From: Nitrospirales bacterium
GTDB lineage: Bacteria; Nitrospirota; Nitrospiria; Nitrospirales; UBA8639
Assembly (NCBI GenBank): GCA_031315915.1
Contig: JALDRK010000026.1
Location: 1-59,689 of the forward strand
Direction: 5' to 3'
DNA: 59,689 nucleotides
The notes below the pieces were generated by a model, which was not told where the DNA came from, ran no database searches, and was given only the letters and a program-made list of their open reading frames with translations. Of the stretch, positions 52,017 through 59,689 are shown piece by piece. The position numbers were made by a program, and so were the translations under genes. How positions within the stretch are numbered: the stretch's first letter is position 1; each line of letters opens with the position of its first letter.

Positions 52017-53857
52017 ATGGAATCTTTACGCAAATTTGAAAAGATGACGACTCTTGAGCAGTATTTCCACGCCTGGTCTCAACGGACTCCCGGAAACGAC
52101 GCGCTGCTGGGCCTGGACCGGCCTGCGTTGACGTTTGCGCAGTTGAGGGAGCACCTGGACACTTTGCAGGCGGCGTTGCGGCAGCGAGGGTTGGCTCGCA
52201 CCGCATGCTTAGCCTTGGTGGCCCCCAACGGGCCGGAGCTGGCCCTGGCCTTTCTCGCGTGTGCCACTTCCGCCATCTGTGCCCCCCTGAATCCCGCCTA
52301 TCGCCGGGAGGAGCTGGCCTTTTATCTGGAGGATCTGGAGGCCTCGGCCCTCCTGATTGCCGGAACCCTGGACTCCCCTGCTCGTGAAGTGGCCCACAGC
52401 CGGGGCATTCCCATTCTGGAGCTCCACCCCCTCTTGGATCAATCGGCCGGCTGTCTTGCACTGGAGGGCACGACCGGGCTGGCCCCGGTCCCCAAGCAGG
52501 CCGCCGCCCCTGACGATATCGCTCTGATCCTGCACACCTCGGGCACGACGGCCCGGCCCAAGCAGGTGCCGCTCACTCACGCCAATCTCTGCGCCTCTAT
52601 CCGCCATTTGCAGCAGAGCCTGTCCCTCACCCCTCAGGATCGCTGTCTGAACCTCATGCCCTTGTTTCATATTCACGGACTGGTGGGGGCTCTGCTGGCT
52701 GCCCTGGGCACCGGGGGCAGCGTAATCTGTCCGCCGGGCTTTTCGCCGAGCGAGGTCTTCAGGTGGTTGCAGACCTATCAGCCGACCTGGTACAACGGCG
52801 GCCTGACCATCCATCAAAGCGATCCTGGCGCAGGCCAGCCCGTGAGCCGACGCCTCTCCCCACGAACGCTCTCCGCTTTATTCGCTCCTCATCAGCCTCT
52901 CTGCCGCCGACGGTCATGGCGGAATTGGAGGAGATCTTTGCCGTGCCCGTCATTGAAGCCTATGGGATGACCGAAGCTGCCCATCAGATGGCCAGCAATC
53001 CGTTACCGCCCCGGGGGCGTAAACCGGGGTCGGTGGGGCTTCCGGCCGGGCCGGAGATTGCCATTCTTGCCGAGAGCGGCAGGGAGCTGCCCAGCGGAGA
53101 ACGGGGGGAGGTGGCCATCAAAGGGCCGAATGTGATGCGGGGCTATGTCCATAACCCGGCTGCCAATGCCCAGGCCTTTACGCAGGGCTGGTTTCGGACG
53201 GGCGATCAGGGCTATCTGGATGCGGAAGGCTATCTGTTTCTGACGGGGCGGTTGAAGGAACTCATCAATCGCGGGGGCGAGAAGATCGCGCCGGTGGAAA
53301 TCGACCAGGCCCTGCTGGCCCATCCGGCGGTCCAGCAGGCCGTCACCTTTGCTCTGCCCCACCCCACGCTGGGCGAAGAAGTAGCCGCCGCCGCCGTCCT
53401 CCGGGAAGGCGCCGATGTTACCGAAGCGCAACTGCAGAAGTTCCTGGCGCAATCTTTGGCGGACTTTAAAATTCCCCGGCGCATTACCTTCGTCTCGGAT
53501 ATCCCCAAAGGGCCAACCGGAAAAATTCAGCGTCGAAATCTCAGCGAGCAACTTTCAAAATCGTTGGCTTCCCACGCTGAGAAAGCGTCTGAACCTATCC
53601 ATCTATTTCTAGAACAACTTTTTCAAACGATTTTGAAATTAGATGATGTGGGCATAGACGATAACTTTTTCGTCGTGGGAGGTGATTCCCTCCGGGCGGT
53701 ACAAATCGCCAACCGTATCCGTAATGTTCTTCCATTACCCATTGATGCGGTCACCATTTTTGAACATCCTACCGTGAGAACCCTTGGTCAATACATGACG
53801 GATAGCCTTGGGGCGGAAACCGTAGCCAATCACCTTGATTCGGTATCGAAAATTTGA
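52017..53857 (+). pseudogene. AMP-ligase of oxalyl-CoA synthetase type with carrier protein (two shifts)
   Basis: An adenylate-forming enzyme followed by a phosphopantetheine carrier. The ligase has 'IALILHTSGTTARPKQVPLT' (ATP loop), 'IEAYGMTEAAHQMASNPLPP' and 'GRLKELINRGGEKIAPVEID', plus catalytic Lys in 'KGPTGKIQRRNL'; this set is closest to AAE3/oxalyl-CoA synthetases. The carrier ends with 'DDNFFVVGGDSLRAVQIANR'. Two single-base shifts interrupt it: removing one A from 52816-52818 and one C from 52839-52841 restores 'TIHQAILAQASREPTPLP' and one 612-residue protein. The shifts may be sequencing errors. The core (about 52075-53480) is far more GC-rich than its surroundings, suggesting transfer or domain exchange. 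It would load a carboxylic acid onto its own carrier. Confidence 0.8.
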
Positions 53858-53898
53858 AACACTTGCCCCTCGCTTCCCGGTTTACGTGAGCTAATCTC

Positions 53899-55536
53899 GT
53901 GAACGGACATCAGCTCCTCGCACATACATTAAAAAGTTTGGGCGTCACCCATGTCTTTAGTCTTTCGGGATCTCCGATTAAGGAAACCCTTCCTGCCTGT
54001 TCTCAACTCGGAATTCGGGTCATTGGCGTTCGTCATCAACAGGCGGCTGTATCCATGGCTCTCGCCCACAACTTTGTATCGGGACGGTTAACGGCAGCGG
54101 TCATCTTGTCGGCAGGCCCGGCTGTGACCAATGCGGCAACTGGAATTCTTGTAGCCAAGGATAATTGTTGGCCTCTGCTGGTTCTAGGGGGTAAAACGTC
54201 AAGTACGAATCCGGCCAGGCCTGGTACATTTCAAATGCTGGACGGAGCAACTCTTTTTCACCCTCTGACGAAATGGGCGGCTGAGGTGAATTCTACGGAC
54301 AAACTCGTCGAATACGTGACTCGTGGGTATCACTTGGCTATGACCGGACAGCCAGGTCCGGTGTACTTGGACGTCCCTGCAAGAGTCTTAAACGATTCTC
54401 CAACAGTGATCGAAATTTCCGATCCCGAACCTTTTTTTATTCCAAAACCTGATTGCACGACTCTAGAAAAAATAGCGGAAATACTCATTCAGGCTCAACG
54501 CCCGGCAATCATTCTTGGAAAGGGCATTCGATGGTCCGAACCTTACAAGGAACTCCGAACCCTCATTGAGACGTATCGGATTCCCTTTATTACCTCGCCT
54601 ATGGGTCGCGGATTGCTTCCGGATGACCATCCTCTCTGTAGTAATGCCGCCCGGGATTTTCTCCAGCAGCAAGCCGATACGATTCTGGTATTGGGAGCGC
54701 GACTGAATTGGACGTTTCGGTTCGCCACACAGTTTGCCCATGACGTCAATCTGATTCATGTGGATATCGCCAAGGAAGAACTGTCGCGACATCGACCCAA
54801 TTCCATCCTGATCCAGGGGGAAATCAGACAGGTGCTGCAGGAACTCCTTCCCGTGTTGCGCCAACACGGGACAATGTCGGGCTGCCTGCGCGAACGAGAG
54901 GAATGGCACGCACGACTTCAAGAAATGGGAGCAAAATACCTTCAGCACCGGGAAGACCTTGCCAACTGTTCCGGTTCTCCAATGTCTCCCTATCGACTCA
55001 TGAAAGAAATCCGAGAATTTCTTCCACGCGACAGCATTTGCATCTTTGACGGACGGAATACCATGGCTGCTGCGCAAGAAGTGCTGCCCAGTTATGAACC
55101 CGTTTCACGATTCACAGCCGGTTCAAACGGGTGCATGGGCGTCGGCATTCCCTTTGGGATCGGAGCCAAAGTGAGCGCCCCTCACCGTATGGTGATGGTG
55201 ATCTGCGGAGACATGGCTTTTGGCGTGTGTGCTATGGAGATGGAAACAGCCGTCCGTCATAACATTCCCATCATCGTGGTGGTTGCGAATAATGACGGTC
55301 CCTGTGCCGGCCAGGACTTCCGGACATGCTATTCACCTGGGCATGAATCGGCGACCAAATATCTCGCTCGAATTCCCTATGAAAAAATCATGGAAGCCTT
55401 TGGAGGGCATGCCGAATCCGCCGATCGGCCTGAACACGTTCAACCGGCCCTCAAGCGTGCAGCCGAATCCGGAAAGCCTGCCTGCTTGAATGTCTATGTC
55501 GATCCCCAAACCCCCTTTCATAACTATTTAGGATGA
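53899..55536 (+). CDS. TPP-dependent lyase (oxalyl-CoA decarboxylase/2-hydroxyacyl-CoA lyase-like)
   Basis: The 545-residue protein has the three-domain pattern of thiamine-diphosphate enzymes. The N-terminal part has 'VTHVFSLSGSPIKE' and 'VIGVRHQQAAVSMALAHNF'; the middle part 'ITSPMGRGLLPDDHPLCSNA' and 'VLGARLNWTFRF' is typical of hydroxyacyl-CoA lyases and oxalyl-CoA decarboxylases, and the TPP-binding stretch is 'VICGDMAFGVCAMEMETAVR' with Asn-Asn further on. The Glu that activates TPP in nearly all such enzymes (motif HEQAA) is Gln47 here. Start is GTG 53899. It follows the ligase-carrier by 41 bp and precedes the NRPS. It might act on a carrier-bound acyl group; activity is uncertain. 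Confidence 0.8.
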   Translation: MNGHQLLAHTLKSLGVTHVFSLSGSPIKETLPACSQLGIRVIGVRHQQAAVSMALAHNFVSGRLTAAVILSAGPAVTNAATGILVAKDNCWPLLVLGGKTSSTNPARPGTFQMLDGATLFHPLTKWAAEVNSTDKLVEYVTRGYHLAMTGQPGPVYLDVPARVLNDSPTVIEISDPEPFFIPKPDCTTLEKIAEILIQAQRPAIILGKGIRWSEPYKELRTLIETYRIPFITSPMGRGLLPDDHPLCSNAARDFLQQQADTILVLGARLNWTFRFATQFAHDVNLIHVDIAKEELSRHRPNSILIQGEIRQVLQELLPVLRQHGTMSGCLREREEWHARLQEMGAKYLQHREDLANCSGSPMSPYRLMKEIREFLPRDSICIFDGRNTMAAAQEVLPSYEPVSRFTAGSNGCMGVGIPFGIGAKVSAPHRMVMVICGDMAFGVCAMEMETAVRHNIPIIVVVANNDGPCAGQDFRTCYSPGHESATKYLARIPYEKIMEAFGGHAESADRPEHVQPALKRAAESGKPACLNVYVDPQTPFHNYLG

Positions 55537-55566
55537 AGCAATCTACGCTTCATCCTTAAAAAACGC

Positions 55567-58500
55567 ATGAGCCTGTCTTTGACCCCAAGCATGCAGCCGT
55601 TTATTCCTAAAAAGCCAAAGGGAACCGCAGCGCCTCTCTCGCTTGCCCAGCGGCGGCTATGGTTTCTCCATACCCTGAATCCATCGAGCACTCTCTATAA
55701 TATTTCTCGGGCTTGGCGCTTGAAAGGGGAATTAAACGTGCCTGCCCTCGACAAAGCCCTACAGATCATTCTTCATCGCCATGAAGCGTTACGAACCATT
55801 ATTCAAGATATCGACGGCCAACCGATTCAGATCATCACACCGCCACCAATCACTCCCGTAATGCAGATGGATATTTCTTCATCTTCCTCGACCGATTTAG
55901 ACAAGGAAATTGGTCGTTTCATGATGCAGGAGCGCACGCGTCCCTTCGATCTTCGCCACGGACCGCTCATTCGGTTTCATCTCTTACGGTGCGGATTAAA
56001 TGATCATGTGTTTGGGTTTGTCGTTCACCATATTGTCTTCGATGGATGGTCATTGCAAAAGTTTGACAAAGAATTAAGCACCATATACGGACAGATTTTG
56101 ACAAAGAGCTCCCTTTCGTTACCTTCTTTGCCCATTCAGTACGGCGATTTCTCCTATTGGCAAACTCAGGTGAGCCACAGTGTCCGGTTTTCTTCCGACC
56201 TTGCGTATTGGAAATCTCAATTGAACGGTGTTCCAAGTTTTATCGAGTTACCGACCGATTTCCCTCGTGGAGAATGGGTAGAGGAACATGATGGATACCA
56301 TCGGTTTTCCATTCCCGCCAAGACCTTGACTCAATTGAAACAGGTCAGTCGGCAGGAAGGGGTAACGCTCTTTATGGCTCTGCTCGGAGCCTTCCACATT
56401 CTCCTGGCGGTCTATTCAGGTCAAAAGGATATCGTGATTGGGACACCCACCGCGAACCGAACTCGAGTTGAACTAGAGAATCTGTTGGGATTTTTCGTCA
56501 ATCTTCTTCCACTTCGGATCGATCTATCAACAACCGGGTCATATCGAGAGGTGTTGGCGCGGGTGCGGCAAGTCTGTCTTGAGGCCTATCGCCATGCCGA
56601 ACTTCCATTTGAATATCTTGTCGAAATGCTTAATCCTCCTCGGGATGCGAGCCGTCATCCGATGGTACAAGTCATTTTTCAATTGCGAAATTCCGAAGAT
56701 ATCCAGTTGGACCTATCGGGACTTTCCGCTTACCCATTTTCCGTAAAACGCCGAACAGAAATTTGACTTGCACGTGGTTTCCAGAAGAAGTGGATTCAGC
56801 TCTTCAAGGGTTTTTGTACTATCCTCAGCATCTTTTTTCGAACAATCCATGGTTCGGCTCGCCACTCACTATCAAACTCTGGAGAGCCTGGCAACACAAA
56901 ATTCCGACCGAAATATTTGGCACGTCGATTCTGGACGCTTTAGAGCGGGATCAACTGCTCTGGGAATGGAATCGCACACAAGCCGAATATCCCTACACCG
57001 CGTGCATGAATTGATTGAAGCCCAGGTCGCGCGAACACCAGACGCTTACTTTCGCTGTAATGCATGAAGATGATTTCACCCATGGGCCTTAAATCGTCGA
57101 GCCAATCAACTGGCTTATCGTTTGCGAGGAGCAGGCCTCCGAGTCCGACAGCGTCGCTGCCATTGCCGTAAAACGATCCCTCGATTTATTAATTGCACTC
57201 ATTGCCACCCTTAAAGCGGGAGCGCTCATCTTCCTTGGATATTACAACCTGCGGAACGCTCGCCTTTATCATGAAAAACGCCAACGTTTCCTTACTCCTT
57301 GCCCATCACGATGTCCGTATTTGGGCCAGGAGTCCATCTCCACTCTCAGAAATAGGCTCCCTGAACGGATCAATTCGGACCCAGAAAGTGGTAAAACCCT
57401 TGATTGTGGTGCGCTGCCGGACAATTTGGTCTACGTAATCTATACCTCCGGCTCAACCGGGCAACCGAAAGGCGATGATTTCCCACCGATTAGTGTGAAT
57501 TGGTCTTTATTGGGTGTGTATGTATGGTGGCATGGGCGATATCAGCGAGAGAACCGTATCCGTTGTCCACCTTCAATTCGTATTCGGGACTTGGACGGGG
57601 TAATTGGGTCTTTGCGCCGTTGTTGGTAGGGGGTAAGGTACGCCTGTTGGATGAATCGGATGCATTGGAGGATCTAGGCCGCAAACGTTAGTTCCGGACT
57701 TGAGCTTTGACTTTTCTCAAATGACCTATCCCATCTTGAAGCTCTCAATCACTTACTGGTCGGATGGATCGTGCCAGGATGGATGACGTTGATACTCAGT
57801 GGTATAATCTGCTGCGCTCTATAGCCTTCGCCGACGAATCGCCGTGGGGCAGCCAGGCCCAATGATCAATGAATATGGCCCCACTGAAACCGTCGTGGAT
57901 GTTGCATGCGCTGAAGTCCTGAAAAGGATCATCGCGACGAGCCCGTCCCCGCATTGGGCGCCGTCGCATTATAATATGCAAAATGTATATTATGACGGAC
58001 ACTTGAACCCCGTGCCCATGGCGTCCGTAGAAATATAGGTGAGCGGGATTGGCCAGATAGAGTCATGGCGCCCCGATCCACCGCAGCTCGCTTTATTCCC
58101 CCTGGTATCCCCACACCAAAGATTTCGGCGCCCTGCGGCTCATAAAATCAGCGATGTGTCCAAGTTATCGTTCCGACGGCAATAATCGACTGCTTGGGCG
58201 ACTGTGACCAACAGGTTAAGATTCTTGGGTACCGCACGAATCTGAAGAGATAGAAATCGTGTGTCCCAACATCCGGCAGTCAGGCAGGGTCGTTCTTGTG
58301 TCACGTGAAGAGAGCGCCAAGTGTAGTGCCAAAATTAGTGGCCTTGTTGGGTTCCTGACGGCGACTCTTCCATTGAGCCTTGGAGCCTTCGTGCTTACCT
58401 TAAAGCACGCATCCCCGATTATATGCTCCCTGCCGTGTTTGTGGCGCTGAATGCCCTTCCTTTAACCGCTAACGGCAAACTTGACCGTCGGGCATTGCCG

Positions 58501-58788
58501 ACACCGGAAAAGTGTAGAGAACGCTTCAACACAAGCATGGTTCCGCCACGAACCCTGGAGGAGGAAATGCTTGCAGACATATGGGCCGCCACGTTAAATC
58601 TCCCCCAAGTGGGAATATATGACAATTTTTTCTCGCTGGGAGGACATTCTCTCCTTGCGACACGAATCATTTCCCAAATTCGTTCGGTCTTCTCGGTGGA
58701 ACTGCCCATGCGAGCTCTGTTTGACCACCCGACGATCGCAGATCTGGCGAAATATATAATTGAAGAAATAAAGGCTCAAGATGCTTGA
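55567..58788 (+). pseudogene. NRPS module C-A-PCP, A domain broken by many shifts
   Basis: The condensation domain is intact (55567-56766) with the LCL-type motif 'HHIVFDGWS' (His154-His155...Asp159). From there to 58420 the adenylation domain can be recognised only in pieces in different frames: 'AVKRSLDLLIALIATLKAG', A3 'YVIYTSGSTGQPKG' at 57429-57473, A5 'NEYGPTETVV' at 57868-57897, then A10 'LPLTANGKLDRRALP' and a carrier with 'NFFSLGGHSLLATR' in the intact frame 58423-58788. The whole is 3222 bp, exactly 1074 codons, so no large piece is missing. Either real decay or an unpolished repeat region explains it. The amino-acid specificity cannot be read. Confidence 0.8.
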
Positions 58789-59689
58789 AGACACCTCAAC
58801 GCTTGGGAGTGCTTCTTCCCAGACCCATGTTCCTCTTTCCTATGCGCAGGAACGCTTTTGGGTTCTCGATCAACTGTATGGGAAAAGTCAACGCTATTAC
58901 CTCTCAAGAGCCTTTCGAATGAAAGGATCCCTTCATGAACTGGCCCTCAATCAAAGTTTCCAAACTATTGTGAATCGGCATGAAATTTTACGCACCACCT
59001 TTCCCTCCGTAAACGGGAGTCCTCGGCAGGTCGTTTCTCCAATACGTGCGCTCAGCATTCCAGTTGTCGAACTTCCACACAATGGAGAAGCCACAAGGGA
59101 AGTGGAAGGGATTCACATGCTTGTGAAGGAAGAAGCCCGCCCCCTAGACTTGGTTCATGGTCCATTATGGCGTGTGACGCTGGTTCGGTTTGATCCTCAG
59201 GATCATCTGCTTATCCTGGTCATGCATCATATTATTAGCGATGGCTGGTCCATGGAGATCCTCTTTGACGAACTTTCCAAGTTGTATAGCGAATATTGCC
59301 AAGATAGGAAGCCCTCGTTTCCTGCTTTGTCGTTTCAGTATTCAGATTTTACCCGTTGGCAACGAGAATACTTGAATGGTCAGGTCGGAGGGAAAGAACT
59401 GGCGTATTGGCAGAAGACTCTTGAAGATGTACCGCCGCTCCTTCCCCTACCCACTGACTATCCCCGCGGCCCAATGGAGTCGTTTCATGGCGGACAAGTT
59501 CTGTGTCTTCTTCCTGAAAGATTGAATTCCAAAATTACGCTCGTAAAACAACGAACGGGCAGCTCCTTCTTCATGGTTCTCCTGGCAACCTTGCAGCTGT
59601 TTCTCTTTCGTTATACGGGTTCATCGGATATTCTTGTCGGCGCTCCGACCGCTGGGCGAAATCGTCCCGAACATGAGCCTTTGATAGGA
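58781..59689 (+). CDS. NRPS condensation domain, start of next module (cut by window edge)
   Basis: An open frame of 303 codons runs off the window. It begins 'MLEDTSTLGSASSQTHVPLS' followed by 'YAQERFWVLDQLYG', has the core 'HHIISDGWSMEILFDELSKL' (His149, His150, Asp154) and 'VGAPTAGRNRPEHEPL' near the end, an LCL-type condensation domain. AAAGG sits upstream of the ATG at 58781, which overlaps the previous stop by 8 bp, so it is probably a second NRPS subunit translated with the first. Its adenylation domain should lie beyond the window. Confidence 0.88.
   Translation, partial: MLEDTSTLGSASSQTHVPLSYAQERFWVLDQLYGKSQRYYLSRAFRMKGSLHELALNQSFQTIVNRHEILRTTFPSVNGSPRQVVSPIRALSIPVVELPHNGEATREVEGIHMLVKEEARPLDLVHGPLWRVTLVRFDPQDHLLILVMHHIISDGWSMEILFDELSKLYSEYCQDRKPSFPALSFQYSDFTRWQREYLNGQVGGKELAYWQKTLEDVPPLLPLPTDYPRGPMESFHGGQVLCLLPERLNSKITLVKQRTGSSFFMVLLATLQLFLFRYTGSSDILVGAPTAGRNRPEHEPLIG

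Noticed and set aside
56763..58114. Separate small genes in the NRPS A-domain region
   Set aside because: The short frames are pieces of one adenylation domain, as shown by A3, A5 and other motifs appearing in the expected order in different frames.

Overview
The window reads like a piece of a Nitrospira-type (Nitrospirota) chromosome. This is inferred from the overall protein style, moderate GC content, a Gram-negative LPS gene set (kdsA, kdsB, heptose kinase), purS with a short purL, and a NarK-type nitrate/nitrite transporter. No rRNA or tRNA is present to settle the taxonomy.

Left end (1-2850): the N-terminal part of queG (minus strand, cut by the edge), a small Cys-rich secreted protein, 660 bp holding what look like remains of a broken gene, then an IS3-family insertion sequence whose orfB carries a frameshift. 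Next (2810-6216, minus strand): a terminator, groEL, groES and an RpoH-like sigma factor, a compact heat-shock locus.

Plus-strand block (6476-21303): a NarK-like transporter; riboflavin genes ribBA and ribH with nusB; the purine run purB-purC-purS-purQ-(DUF433)-purL-purF; then a thioredoxin-like lipid/periplasm-type redoxin, a small unknown gene, a degenerate MBL-fold protein, a TPR protein, another unknown and an O-methyltransferase. purF and the O-methyltransferase are each split by a single-base shift in a homopolymer run. Two minus-strand genes follow: an orphan membrane histidine kinase and a striking fusion of a LuxD-like acyl-transferase/esterase domain with a methyltransferase. A divergent EF-G-like GTPase follows, with a near-consensus promoter.

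Minus-strand housekeeping block (28612-38249): an HtrA/DegP protease, plsY, pgsA, kdsA, pyrG, kdsB, heptose-7-phosphate kinase, lepB, lepA. bioA is on the plus strand. A second long minus-strand block (50913 down to 39744) is pyrR-pyrB-pyrC-DUF4149-carA-sppA-M48 peptidase-carB-greA-SAM hydrolase. Its 5' leader contains a promoter, a PyrR-binding loop and an intrinsic terminator, i.e. a classical PyrR attenuator.

Right end (51375-59689, plus strand): a non-ribosomal peptide synthetase (NRPS) locus that runs off the window. It holds an MbtH-like protein fused to an unrecognised C-terminal domain, a stand-alone AMP-ligase plus carrier protein of the oxalyl-CoA-synthetase (AAE3) type with a conspicuously GC-rich core, a thiamine-diphosphate lyase of the oxalyl-CoA decarboxylase/2-hydroxyacyl-CoA lyase type in which the usual catalytic Glu is Gln, a full-length C-A-PCP module whose A domain is riddled with frameshifts, and the start of another C domain. 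The pairing of an oxalate-type ligase-carrier with a TPP lyase suggests an unusual one-carbon (formyl) or acyl starter-unit system. This is the most novel part of the window.

A recurring theme is +/-1 shifts at short homopolymers (IS orfB, purF, O-methyltransferase, AMP-ligase, NRPS A domain). These could be consensus errors of a long-read or metagenome assembly rather than real mutations, and should be checked before any gene is called dead.
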